A program made the translations under genes and the position numbers. Under the pieces are notes generated by a model. That model did no database searches. It worked only from the letters and a program-made list of their open reading frames with translations, and was not told the DNA's origin. From positions 8,861,001-8,925,000 of the forward strand of contig NC_087118.1 in assembly GCF_963855985.1 (NCBI RefSeq): a DNA stretch of 64,000 nucleotides, in the 5' to 3' direction. Source of the stretch: Ostrinia nubilalis. Lineage: Eukaryota > Arthropoda > Insecta > Lepidoptera > Crambidae. Shown piece after piece: positions 9,991 to 21,710 of the stretch (the stretch's first letter is position 1; each line of letters starts with the position of its first letter).

Positions 9991-11346
9991 CTGCCTTAGG
10001 GCAGTGCTGTGCACATAATTATTATAATGTGAAATGTGATAGTGAAAAATGGACTAACAATTTTAAAGTCGAACAATTAATTTGAAATGATGCGGTAAAC
10101 AATATCTACGAAAAATAAATCAAGTGCGTTGGAGGAGACATTTGGATGGCAGCCGGGCGATGATGGTGCTCAAGGTTTTTGAAAATGAAGCAAAATGAAC
10201 TAATGAAATAATGGCGAGTTATGCTGGGTGCCGGGCGATGGTAGGAGTCCGATGTCGATGATGTTTGTTGCTGGGCGCTGGGTGTTGTTGGAGCCGTGAC
10301 GATTGTGGTTCCCGCCGGGAGTGTCATGCGTGTCAATGGATAAGAAGAGAACACGCAGTTTCGAAAAACTCAATGGAGAAGACACGGCAACCCCATTGTA
10401 TACTTTTTTTTTCTTTTTCCCTTAATGGAATTTTATTAATTTAACTTTTACGTGGCCACGCTAAGTTACCTAGTATGTACGCTAGATTATTATATTACGG
10501 TAAATAAGAATGGACGGATCAATTATATTTTCATTATTATGCTATAATTAGTACTTAAATTTTGGTAAATACAAACAACGTATTTTTTTTTGCTTCACTG
10601 GAATTAACTAATTTTATCAACATAGATTGCTGCTCTACGACAGTAAAATTACTCAAATTTTATTTTAAAGGTAAGTGATATGATTAATTATTCATTCCAT
10701 TACTCCATTAATCCTATAAATAACTTTACATACTGTGATTATTGCATTTTGAAGTAGCTCTACACGTCAGGAATAACGATAGGTTAAAATTGCTGATTGG
10801 ATGAAATGTTATTTTTAGATGCCTGTACGAATATTATGATGTTTTAAACAAAGTTCTAGATTTTTTACTTCTTTAAAAATAATTATTTTGGCAAAGTAAT
10901 TTACAAATTATTGTATTGCGAAAATAAGCTTTTACTTCTCATTTACATCTTTACAATCAATGTTATTTTGTTAATAAACATTTTTCATGATTTTACCCCA
11001 TTAATAGTAATTACAAACGACAATTCGTAAAATTATTTAAAACAGTTAGATACCAACTAGTAGAGAAAATTATTTTATTTATTCATTTGAATTATGATTT
11101 ATTCACAAAAAAACAGTTATAGTTAGTTTGTTTTCATATTTCTAAATGATTCCAAAAGTTACAATGAAATAGAGGTAAAGTCCATTGGCTATTTATTAAA
11201 GTATGATGCATTTATTAACTTGATGAAATATGAATTGTTCATAATATTGAAATTATTTAATTCATTTTAATCTATCCTTAGTACACGTTACATGTAGTAC
11301 ACACTTACAAAATAATTATTTTATGTGGTTAAATTTGTGAACATTT

Positions 11347-11372
11347 CGTGGGTTCAAATCCCGCCTGAGGCA
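11347..11372 (+). other. tRNA 3'-half-like sequence (B box)
   Basis: GGTTCAAATCC at 11351-11361 is a near-consensus polymerase III B box. It sits in a T-arm-like hairpin and is followed by an acceptor-like 3' end (GCCTGAGGCA). No matching 5' half or A box is found upstream, so this is a tRNA fragment or SINE remnant, not a tRNA gene. Confidence 0.45.
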
Positions 11373-12735
11373 ATTAGTTTTTTTTTTCTCTCAAAGATTT
11401 AGGTTAATTTCTCATTTATTTCTTTAACACATTAGGTATTATTTGCACAGTTTGCATACAAAATACATGATGTTACATAAAACTTTTAATTTGGTTTTCT
11501 CAAATTTAAATGTAAAAAATGTACTTATTGGCGTAAGTAATTAGGTACAATCGGATTTGCAATTTTTTTAAGTAACAACTCTTTTTAGGCTTTCAATTAT
11601 TCAAGATTGTAATATCCAATCATTTTTTTTGCATAATAATAATATTAAGTAAAACATCGTAATCAGTATGTCCGTATACATTTAAATTCTTAATAAAGTT
11701 TAAAGACAAATCATATGATTTCTTATAACAATTTTATTGCGTTAAAATGTTGATAGTTTTATTATTACATCTATAGATTTCAAAAAAAAAATACATTGAT
11801 TTGTAGAATTAATTGTAAATTACAGTAGTTGAATTGCATAATAATTTAAAACATCGTCTTACTTTTGCTAGATAGGTGATTGCATCATTTTGCATCGAAC
11901 CATATTTGTCGACACGTGTTGTAGCATCAGCATTTTGCGAAATATGAAGCCCTTCTTTATAGAGAAACGAACACTAACACAAACAATGTTTGTACCAGGA
12001 ATTATTTTGCAAATTAGCTCAATCTAATCTTTGTTATTCGATAAGTATCATAACTATTTTATTTGGAATTCTTGTTACTACTCGTAGAATAATAGGATGC
12101 AGCAATCCGTTTAACTTGTTATTTTTTTCAACAGTGGGTTATCTAAAAATGTTTAATTTTCATTTTCAAGTTACATTAAAAAGCATTAGATAAAAAAAAA
12201 TGAGACATAGATAGGTAGTTAAATAGAATGGTGTCTAATAATTCACGGAATTGACTTTTACTTATATGCGATGAGGAAACGTAGGAATAATGTTGAGAGA
12301 GTTATTACAGGAATAGCTATAGGAATGTATTAAAATAGCTTTGCATCAATATAAGTTGCAGTAGCTACATTCCAAATAGTGATAGAACGGTGGTAGGTAA
12401 ATAGCAGGTAGAAGTAGTCAAATGAGTCTGAAAATAATGATTGACAATTAGATGGTGATGATGAATATGTAAGATGTGGTAGATAATTTAGAAACAGGGA
12501 ATACTTTAGCCATAATGTTTTATTACACTTTTGGACTGATCACCCAAATGTCAACAAAATAATTATGCTAAAGGATTCGTTTTGATTGGTTTGATAGTTG
12601 GTGTTGGTTATGATAGTGGACATGGTTGAAATACGAGAATATTATGTTGAGATTGAATGTTTCAGAGTTTTGTTTATGTAGAGATAGGAAGAAAGGATAA
12701 GGTTGCCCTACCTCATAACTAGAGGCACAAACGGT

Positions 12736-12990
12736 GTCAAATCCTTCAGTTTAATCAGTGTAAACGAGATTTCTCTATAAAAAAAAAACCGTTGGAGATC
12801 AATAGGATCTTAAAAGTGGACCCGTTTTATGACAATATAAAATAAGTATATAAATAAAATATAATAATGGTACAAGGTACAGTAATAGGGTGTCAGATCC
12901 TTCATTTGATCATGGTGTAGACGAGCTTCTCTCCGTGAAAATAGTTGGAGATCTTTTAAATAAATGTGATCTTAAAACGTGACCCCATTA
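12736..12990 (+). repeat. Diverged direct repeat of about 100 bp
   Basis: Two copies begin GTGTCAAATCCTTCA (12736) and GTGTCAGATCCTTCA (about 12890). Both continue through a GTAAACGAG/GTAGACGAG block, TTGGAGATC and GATCTTAAAA. They lie 155 bases apart inside the non-coding LTR element. Confidence 0.6.
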
Positions 12991-14753
12991 AAAAAAAGGC
13001 TATGCATAGCAAGTGTTAATGACTAAAATGTCATAATATATTAATTAATAAAAGTCGACTATAAAATAAATATAAAATAAACTGTACCAATAAATGAGTG
13101 TTGTATAAATAAAATGAAATAAATAAAAGGGACCGGCCGGCCCAATCATTTATGACAAATGAAAAAATGATGAAGTAAATAAATACTTAAAAGTACGTAC
13201 TTACTTACAAATAATAAAATATGATTATGACGCGTCGTAGGTAATTCATAAAAATTACGAATACGCTATGAGAGTTGGAGTTGAAGAAGAGAAATGATGA
13301 ATGATTTGGACAAAACGTAACGTAATGTTAATTAGGTCATAATATGAATTTTATGAGAATTAATTTTGGTGTTTGTGTTGGAAAAAACCTTTTAAATAAT
13401 TTCTGGAAGTGACCTTTTTAATTAAGACAGTAGATACTTGCTGCACTTGCATGTTTTGCTTTATGTTATGAACCTAATAGAGGATACCCACTGAATCACT
13501 ATTCTATTGTGGAATGTTTTACTTATTGTGCATAGAACGAAAAACAGTATATTTAATAATTCATTGTAACTATTATGAGATTGAAAAATAAAAAACTAAT
13601 TAGAAATTTGATTATTTTAAACTTAATGAATAAATTGATCCGTCTACCGTCAACAAAATGTATCTTGTTTAAATCTTTAGTTTTATAAATACAATAAGTG
13701 AGTGTATTATGCCTTCATTTATTAAGTACATTAATAACGTTTGATGAATATTTACGTGGTAGTTTGCCCAAATGTATGTGTAGGTATACTAAATTGCGGA
13801 AACATAAAAAATTGGTTTGTGTGTTATTTAACTGTATCTAACTCTATAAATGGTTTATGATAAAAGGATATCTCTTCAAAATTTATATAAATGAATAAAC
13901 TTTACACAATAATATTGATTTGTAATTCTGTGTGTAAATTAATGGCAACCATTGCTTACATAACTACGAATGCATTTATTTAGATGTGTCTATACTTAAT
14001 TTTATTGGAATGAAATTGTAAAATGAAATAAGTAAATTTATTATCTGTTCAAGAACATAATCTTTATAAAATAGTGTTACAATAGAGTGATTGTGTAAAA
14101 ATTTTTCTAGATAAATATAAAAAAAAACATGTTTTGATCTGAATTAAATATCAATGAAAATGTAATTTTGAAAATGAATATAGAATTTATTTATGATTGA
14201 TTATTTTTAAATGGTAAATTAATATAAAGTATTTCATAATTTTATTTCGGTCAAATAATAAAATTGTGTAATGTCAAATTTTTATTTTCTGCATTTGTAT
14301 GTATTAATGGTATTTTTTGTTATCATTTGAAATAATTGGAATATTCATAGATATTTGGATAGTCATTATTTTACATTGTATTTTACAAGTACCTAGTTGA
14401 TTTAAAAATTTTACTCGTTACCAGTCCTTTTGTTTTTTTAATCAGGCCATATATTTCAATACGATCTAAAGATTTATATTTTTTCTAATAGACATAATAA
14501 TATGTACTTATTTAGATCTAGTTTTATTAAAAAAAAAATTGTAACAAAATGTAAAGTGAAATATTTATTTTCAACAGTACATTACTCCGACTTGTCCTAT
14601 TTAATTGTATTAAATTCAAAATAAAAATGTATACTTAAAACAAACAATTGGAATCAATAACATACTAATATTTTTCTAAATTTTTATTCTATTTGGTTTA
14701 ACTAATTAAAAAAAAATTATAATACATTTTTTTTCTCAAAATTACGGGGGTGG

Positions 14754-14885
14754 TGTAGTGTATGACACACCTCTAATGCAAGGCATATACTTATAAGTTA
14801 GCTGTAAGTCATTTTAAGGCAGTATTAAACCGATCGTCGACGAATTAACATCTTTTCATTCCATCTCCTTGGTCCCCACATTACA
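14754..14885 (+). repeat. LARD-like element, right LTR
   Basis: Identical to the left LTR at 9842-9973. Followed by the AGAT duplication and then by the resumed Bel/Pao gag frame. Confidence 0.92.
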
Positions 14886-14889
14886 AGAT

Positions 14890-17800
14890 AACCGCCGACG
14901 TCACGAAGCCACACGAAGCACTGAGGGCCCGTATCGCGGAAGCAGAGAAGAGACGTGCCGCCGCCGCCGCCGCCGCAGTCGCCGCCGCCGCCTCCACGCC
15001 CACCGAGGCCAATGTTGCCGCCGCCTCCGCCGCCGCCGCGACTCCCGCGACTACGGTGACCACCGTGCCGACTGTTGAAGGACAGTACGCGCCACCCACG
15101 CCGCAAGTACATGAACAAACGCCGCGACTGTCACGAGTGAATCAAGACACGCGCTCCGTCCGCTCGTCAAGAAGAAGGGCAGAAATAGAGGCCAAATTAA
15201 GAGTGGCCCGCCAGGAACTGGAAGTTGCCAAAGCGGAGTTGGAGTTGGCCCAATTGGATTCCGACATGGAAGAGGATCCAGAAGAAGTGCAGTACAGGCA
15301 AATGCAGGTCGAAAATTGGTTGGACCACTCAAACACCATCGCCGAGAGGGTACCGCCGGAACCACAACCGATACCGCTGCCGCCGCCCGCCGCGCCGCTG
15401 CCGCCGCCGCCACAAGTTCTACCGCTGCCGCCGCCACCGCCGCCGCAAGTGTTGCCGCCGCCGCCACCGCAGCCGCTACCTACGGAAGGGAGAACAGACA
15501 TTCAAGAGTTAGCCATGGCCATCACCAAGCTGTCACAGAGGGCAGAGGGTGGCCTCACAAGACAACTGGTCGACCTCCCAAGTTTCAATGGCGCATGTGA
15601 AGAATGGCTCGCGTTCAGAAGGTCATATGAAGACACCGCGCGCTCCTTCACGCCGGCACAGAATTTGGCGCGACTACGAAGGTGTCTCCAGGGGCACGCG
15701 AGGGAGGCAGTCAAGAGCCTCCTGTTCACCGCCGAGAATCCGGAAGAGCTGATGAAGAGCCTGGAGGTCCGGTTCGGCAGACCTGGAGCCATAGCCCTGG
15801 CGGAGTTAAAGAAGATGGAAAGGCTGCCAAGGGTCAACGAGTCATCGGGGGAGATCTGCATGTTTGCCAGCCGAGTCCGCAATGCCGTGGCCACCATCAG
15901 GGCACTCGGCAAGACGGAATATTTGTGCGCACCAGGGGCCGTGGAGTGTCTCATCGACAAGATGCCGCCGACCATGAAGTCTCGGTGGCTGATGTACCAA
16001 CGCGAGCGCCGGGCAGAGGGAAAACCAGCGCTTGAACTCATGTATGACTTCATGGAAGTTGAAGCAGATATTAACAGTGATTACGCTCCCCCGGAAGTGT
16101 CCTGGGACCAGAAGAGAAATATGTTCAAGAGGCCGGTTCACCATGTCCAACAAACAGAAGGACGCCGTGAAGAACCGAAGACTGACGCGAAGAAGTGCCC
16201 AGAGTGCCGTGAGGACCACTGGCTGTACGAATGTAAGAAATATAAGGAAGCCAGTGTTGAAGATAAGTGGGAAATGGTGAAGAAGGCAAGAATGTGCTTC
16301 AAATGCCTGCGCTTCAAGCACTCAAGGAACACGTGCCGGGCACAACCATGCAAGAAGTGCATGAGGTGGCATCACATCAGTCTTCACTCAGAGAAGCCCG
16401 CAGCGGCGAAAACTCAAGAAAAGCCCGCCGAAGGAGTTGTATCGTCGGTACACACCACGAGCTGCGGAAAGGCCTACTTGAAGATGACGCCGGTGAACCT
16501 CTACGGGCCCAAAGGGACAGCAAAAGTGCTCGCGCTCCTGGACGAAGGGTCCACCGTCACGCTGCTGGACTCATCAGTGGCAAAGAAGATTGGGGCGCAA
16601 GGAAAGCCGGAAGCCATCACCATCGAGATGGTCGGGGGGAACGGTATGCAGAAGAGCAACTCCCAGAAGATCAACATGAAAATCAAAGGGGTCCATTGCA
16701 GAAATAAGCTCAACATGGAAGCAAGAACTATCGACAACTTGAAGCTGGCGAAACAAGGGGTCGAAGAAAGAATGCTTCAAAAGTGTAAACACTTACAGAA
16801 GATCAAGGACAAGCTGGTCTACGACAAGGAAGAACCACAACTACTGATCGGGCAAGATAACTGGGGGCTCATAGTCACACGGAGACTACGCAAAGGGAAG
16901 GCCTCCGAACCAGTTGCCTCCTTGACCAGCTTGGGATGGGTCTTACACGGATGCGACGCCGGAGGAAGTGTCCCTGTCAAGTTCGTGCACCACAGCAGGT
17001 TGATGGAAGATGAAACAGAAGCCCTGGTCCGCCGGCACTTCGAGATAGAGTCGCTCGGGGTGCAAGCACGTCGGCCAAGTAATGACGCCGACAAAAGGGC
17101 ACTCGACGTCCTAGAGAAGACCACGAAGAGGCTACCAAATGGACGGTTCGAGTCTGGGCTGCTGTGGAAAAATGAAAGGGAAACTCTACCGAACAACTAC
17201 CATCAGGCACACCAGCGTCTCATCAACATGGAGAAGAAATTAGACAAGGACCCAGCACTGAAGAAATATGAAGAACTCACCGGAGAAGAGAAGAATCCCC
17301 AAGTTGTTACCACATTGAAGGTCATACCACAAGTCACTCCGGACCCGAAGAGAATCTCCGACTGGACTCGACTGCTACGCAGTACAGCGCGCATATTCCA
17401 GTTCATCAACCTGCTAAGAAAAAGAGTAGCGAAAAAAAGAAGTGTCCACATCGTCAGGCACCGAAGATGGAAGAAAACACCGAGTCACGTCCCCCAGGAG
17501 AAGAAAGAAGAAAAGGTCTTCTTAACGCTGGAAGATAAGTTCATACATAGGGCAGAAGAGGAGCTTATCAAGAGGAGCCAGCAGGAGAGCTTCTCCAAAG
17601 AACTTTGCTGCCTCGAAAAAGGGAGGCCATTGGAGAACTCGAGCCGACTAAAGAAGATTGACATATACCTGGATGGCCGCGGAATCCTAAAACTGAGGAC
17701 GCGCACCAGGAAGATTGGTTCGGGAGAAGGACGAACCAACCCGATCATACTGGACGGGAAAAGTCAAATCTGCCGGCTCATCATAGGGTTCTATCACAAA

Positions 17801-18685
17801 CGGTTCTACCATGGCAACTCCGCGACGATAATCAACGAAATAAGGCAGAAGTTCTGGGTACTCGGCTTGCGCAGCACCACAAGATGGATCACACATGGGT
17901 GTCAATGGTGCAGAGTCCACAAGGGAGAGCCTCAAATACCACCCACCGGAGACTTGCCGGCCGAACGATTGCAGCATCATCAACCACCCTTCACCTGCAC
18001 GGCAGTGGATTACTTCGGCCCGATGCAAGTCACGATCGGGAGGAGAACTGAGAAGAGATGGGGAGCCCTGTTCACCTGCTTAACGACCCGGGCGATACAC
18101 CTGGAGCTGGCTAATTCATTAAGCACCAGCTCCATGATCATGGCCCTGCGAAGAATGGCTGCACGAAGAGGGACGCCGAAGATAATCTTCAGCGACAACG
18201 GGACTAACTTTGTGGGGGCCAATAGAGAATTGCAAGAGGCCGCCTCAAGGGAAGGAATCACATGGCGATTCATCCCACCTGGATGTCCGAATATGGGAGG
18301 CGCCTGGGAAAGAATGGTCCGCTCGGTAAAGACATCATTAATGACCGTTCTTAAAGAAAGATCACCGCCAGAAGAGGTCCTGCACACGCTCCTCCTCGAA
18401 GTGGAGCATATCGTAAACTCACGTCCCCTTACCCACATCAGTATGGATCCCGAAGACGAAGAAAGCCTAACGCCGAACCACTTCCTCATCGGAAGATCCT
18501 GCGGAGTAATGGCGCCGGGCGTGTTTGAAGACCACGATCTCATCGGGAAGGCGAACTGGAGGACAGCGCAGCGCTTGACGGACCACTTCTGGCAAAGGTG
18601 GCTGAAGGAATACCTGCTAACTTTGATGCCGAGGAAAATAGCCGGCCGGGAGACCGAAGACCCTCAAGTCGGCGACGCACAGTAG
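14890..18685 (+). CDS. Bel/Pao Gag-protease-integrase polyprotein lacking RT and RNase H
   Basis: An open frame of about 1,265 codons. In order: an alanine-rich then proline-rich Gag N-terminus with a coiled segment (15170-15290); the Pao Gag core (LPSFNGACEEWLAFRRSYED near 15570); a Cys/His cluster (CPECREDHWLYEC, then MCFKCLRFKHSRNTC, about 16197-16330); an aspartic protease (LALLDEGSTVTLLDSS near 16530); a linker to about 17290; then directly the post-RNase-H region and integrase. Integrase shows the HHCC zinc site (FYHKRFYHGNS ... GCQWCRVHK) and acidic residues in TAVDYFGP, FSDNGTNFVG and GGAWERMVR. Roughly 550-600 residues of RT and RNase H expected after KKYEELTGEEKN are absent without breaking the frame. 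The element would need reverse transcription in trans. Confidence 0.88.
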
Positions 18686-18935
18686 TTTGAATTTAAAAAT
18701 AGGTGGACATACGATCGAAAGTCATAATTTCACCGAAACAAAAATTGTTTTGGATAGCATTTTGAATGCTGATCAACATTTGTCATTATGCATTTTTCGA
18801 TAAAACGAGCCTTTCATCTATACTTATAATAAATCTGTAGAGAGGTCAATTCTGTACATGAAATATATTTTCAAAATAACTATCAGGGGGTGATTAGTGA
18901 TCGATACTGATGCCAAAAATGCAATCAGTAAAATT

Positions 18936-18968
<33 letters not shown>

Positions 18969-19553
18969 ATGTTCCTTATAGAAAAAATATGACAAGAATT
19001 TTTATTTATTCATTATTGATTTTAATGCACTTAAAGTAATTATTATTAGATAAATATACTTAGTCTAACTTACTACAGCCCCCTATTACCTCATTTCACG
19101 CTAAAATCTTTCAAACTAGAACCTAAGTTTGTAGGTACTGGTAGTCTAAGTTGTTTTTATTGTCATTATAATATTCACTACTGGTCTACTGGTTATCGTG
19201 TAAGATAGATTAGGTAGATATCAACCCTTTACCTAGGTATATACCTACTTCTTGGCACTTATAATACCGACATACATGATTAAAAAAGTCTTCAAGCAAG
19301 AACCCTTGACTTCAATGCTTATGAAAGATTTTTTAACTTTCTAGAGTAGTCCTGAATAGATCCTTAAATCATTTTGACTGTAATAATCGATTACAGTAGG
19401 TAGCGGAACTGTAATTTCCAGTTCTTCTGTTGAATAGTCTTATACGTACTTTCGCAAAAATATTCTTTTTTTTGGCTCCTTTAAAGAGGTGTAAGTTTCT
19501 TTCCCTTCGTCTAAAAAGATAACGTACATAACACCTTTATAAGTAGCCTCAAA
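18686..19553. other. Unassigned non-coding stretch with repeat motifs
   Basis: No coding match. It begins with a few bases of Bel/Pao 3' UTR and then turns into AT-rich DNA with a (TCTG)n run. The text around 18830-18960, which leads into that run, looks like a dispersed repeat; I cannot name the family. The expected Bel/Pao polypurine tract and the start of the 3' LTR are missing here, so this segment came in with, or before, the Jockey insertion together with a deletion. Confidence 0.4.
18939..18968 (+). repeat. (GTCT)n microsatellite
   Basis: About seven uninterrupted GTCT units. Confidence 0.9.
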
Positions 19554-19573
19554 GCGCTGTCAAGGCTCGTATC

Positions 19574-21481
19574 GTGGAACTCCGTAACAATCAGTGGGAT
19601 GATCTACTTAAAGAAATCTCGCCATCTCACCAAGCCTATTGGAAGTTGACGAGAGCCTTTAAGTCTGACACCGTAGCGTCCACGCCACCGCTTTTACGTC
19701 CCGATCAAACGCTTGCGTTTGACGACGACGCCAAAGCCGATTGTCTAGCCGACAGTCTAGAAGCACAGTGCTCCCCCAGTATCCTCCCAGTAGACTCTGC
19801 CCACCTCCGCATGGTGGACAGCGAAGTCGAACGTAGAGCCGCCCTCCCTCCAACCACAACCCTAGACCCGACCAACATCGACGAGGTGCGAACGATAATC
19901 AAAGGTTTCCGTCCCAACAAAGCCCCCGGCCCGGACCGTATCTCTAATAGAGTCTTACGCGCCCTGCCCGCCCCCCTAGTATACCTCTTGGTTGCTATTT
20001 TCAACGCGGCCATGTCTCACTGCATCTTTCCCGACGCGTGGAAAGAGGCAGAAGTCATTGGCATCCCGAAGCCCGGTAAGAAACTGGCTGACCCCACAAG
20101 CTACAGACCCATCAGTCTCTTAAAGACCATGGGTAAGTTATACGAACGTATAATTGTCTCTCGATTAAGAGATTATGTTTTTTCTAATAATCTCTTAATA
20201 AACGAACAGTTTGGCTTCCGCGCCTCACATTCCTGCGTACAACAGGTGCACCGCTTAACGGAGCACATACTTAGCGGCCTCACTGCTAAGCCACCCGTAG
20301 GGACAGGAGTGCTATTCTTCGACGTAGCGAAGGCATTCGATAAAGTCTGGCACAATGGCTTGATTTACAAGCTTTACGAACTCGGTGTGCCGGACAGTCT
20401 CGTGCACATCTTACGTGACTTTTTATCGAATCGCACCTTTCGTTACCGAGTAGATGGCTCCCTCTCCTCCCCCCGCCCCATAAGAGCCGGAGTCCCCCAG
20501 GGCTCCGTGCTCTCACCCATCCTCTTTTCATTGTACGTCAATGACATCCCCAAATACCCGCATACGGATTTAGCCCTCTTTGCGGACGACACCGCACTCT
20601 ACAAGTCCGGACGTAATCGGAATTACGTCATCTTGGCGCTCCAACGCGCAGTCACACAATTAGGCGAATGGTTCAGGAAGTGGCGTATCGAGGTAAATCC
20701 CGAAAAAAGTGCAGCAGTGTACTTTTCTAGGGCTTTGTCTGCGAAACGTCCTCCGGTTCGCACTCGTCCTAATGTCCCCACCCATCTCACCTTATTTGAC
20801 CAAACTATTCCTTGGAAAAGTGAGGCCAAGTACTTAGGTGTCACCCTCGACCAGAGATTATCGTTCGCTCCGCACCTCAGACGCGTCTTGAGCCGTGCGA
20901 ACCACTACATCCACCGACTCTACCACCTAGTTGGAAGGAAAAGTAAATTGTCACTTAGAAATAAGTTGACAATTTACAAAACCTGTATCCGTCCAGTGTT
21001 GACTTATGCCAGTCTGGTGTTTGCTCACACTTCCTGCACAGACCTTAAGAAATTCCAAACCCTCCAAAACAAATTCTTACGCCGAGCCGCGGATGCCCCG
21101 TGGTTCGTGCGTAATACGAATCTCCATAGAGATTTCGAGATCCCATCGATTGATCACTTTATGAAAGAAGCCTCTCGCCGCTACTTTGATAAAGCGATCA
21201 ACCACAAGAACCCTCTTATCGTTAGCGCCGCCACGTATACACCCCAGAAAGATGTCGCTGCCCAATACCGACGACCTAGGCATGTCCTAGACGACCCGGA
21301 CGATCCTATTACCGAATTTCTGAACACAGACATCACTGCCTTAAGCACGCCAACTACTCCACAACACAGTAGCTCGTTACACCGTACTCGCCGGCGAGTA
21401 CGAGGCCCTGCTTTCCATTTCGGACGGTACAGACATGTACCGGGCCGGTTCTCCCCTATCCGTCCCCCGGACACGGCCTGA
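19574..21481 (+). CDS. Jockey-2 reverse transcriptase, 5'-truncated but open
   Basis: About 635 residues of ORF2, open from the truncation point with no internal stop. RT landmarks: NKAPGPDRISNRVLRALP, SYRPISLLKTMGKLYERII, FGFRASHSCVQQVHRL, motif A FFDVAKAFDKVWHN, motif B GVPQGSVLSPILFSLYVNDIP, and motif C LALFADDTALY with both catalytic aspartates. A Jockey-type C-terminal region (YKTCIRPVLTYAS and on) follows. There is no natural start codon because the N-terminal endonuclease is missing; the listed start is only the first in-frame GTG. The lack of stops in 1.9 kb suggests a fairly recent insertion. Confidence 0.85.
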   Translation: MELRNNQWDDLLKEISPSHQAYWKLTRAFKSDTVASTPPLLRPDQTLAFDDDAKADCLADSLEAQCSPSILPVDSAHLRMVDSEVERRAALPPTTTLDPTNIDEVRTIIKGFRPNKAPGPDRISNRVLRALPAPLVYLLVAIFNAAMSHCIFPDAWKEAEVIGIPKPGKKLADPTSYRPISLLKTMGKLYERIIVSRLRDYVFSNNLLINEQFGFRASHSCVQQVHRLTEHILSGLTAKPPVGTGVLFFDVAKAFDKVWHNGLIYKLYELGVPDSLVHILRDFLSNRTFRYRVDGSLSSPRPIRAGVPQGSVLSPILFSLYVNDIPKYPHTDLALFADDTALYKSGRNRNYVILALQRAVTQLGEWFRKWRIEVNPEKSAAVYFSRALSAKRPPVRTRPNVPTHLTLFDQTIPWKSEAKYLGVTLDQRLSFAPHLRRVLSRANHYIHRLYHLVGRKSKLSLRNKLTIYKTCIRPVLTYASLVFAHTSCTDLKKFQTLQNKFLRRAADAPWFVRNTNLHRDFEIPSIDHFMKEASRRYFDKAINHKNPLIVSAATYTPQKDVAAQYRRPRHVLDDPDDPITEFLNTDITALSTPTTPQHSSSLHRTRRRVRGPAFHFGRYRHVPGRFSPIRPPDTA

Positions 21482-21687
21482 GCCGAGGTCCGAGCCTACC
21501 GTGGCGCCCTCAGGCCGCGTCCGTAGTCCCCTCGATCGGGCCCACTAGAGTGAGCCCGCCGTAGGCTGGACTTTGGTCCAACACCGCGGTGGGCAACCCT
21601 CTAGTTGGGTTCGCCACTGATCGGGCGCCTTATGCGCTCGATACGGCCCGATCGCGAACGTCGGTCTGCGACCGACGCGGACGAGCC

Positions 21688-21710
21688 TGGGCTTCGCTTC
21701 GCGAAGCCCA
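21688..21710 (+). other. Hairpin in the Jockey-2 3' UTR
   Basis: TGGGCTTCGC and its complement GCGAAGCCCA form a 10-bp stem with a TTC loop. A second stem (CGTCGGT/ACCGACG) lies about 15 bases upstream near 21658-21676. LINE RTs often recognise 3' RNA structure; such a role here is inference. Confidence 0.5.

Larger units (their letters stand above)
9842..14885 (+). mobile_element. Non-coding AT-rich LTR element (LARD-like, gypsy/mdg1-like ends)
   Basis: Two identical 132-bp repeats (9842-9973 and 14754-14885), each TG...CA, flank 4.78 kb. The target duplication is AGAT (9838-9841 and 14886-14889). A primer-binding site TGGCGACCCTGCCAGTG follows the left LTR at once (9974-9990). It resembles the complement of an arginine tRNA 3' end, as in the 412/mdg1 group of gypsy elements. 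A purine-rich tract precedes the right LTR (14744-14753). The interior has no gag or pol; the longest frames are under 85 codons and look random. It therefore fits a large retrotransposon derivative moved in trans. Zero LTR differences indicate a recent insertion. Orientation is plus, the same as the Bel/Pao host. Confidence 0.88.

Noticed and set aside
14825..15118. Gly/Ala-rich antisense frames opposite the Bel/Pao Gag N-terminus
   Set aside because: They are the complement of GCC/GCG alanine-codon runs.
18939..18968. CRISPR or regulatory array at the (GTCT)n run
   Set aside because: Simple microsatellite with a 4-base unit and no spacers.
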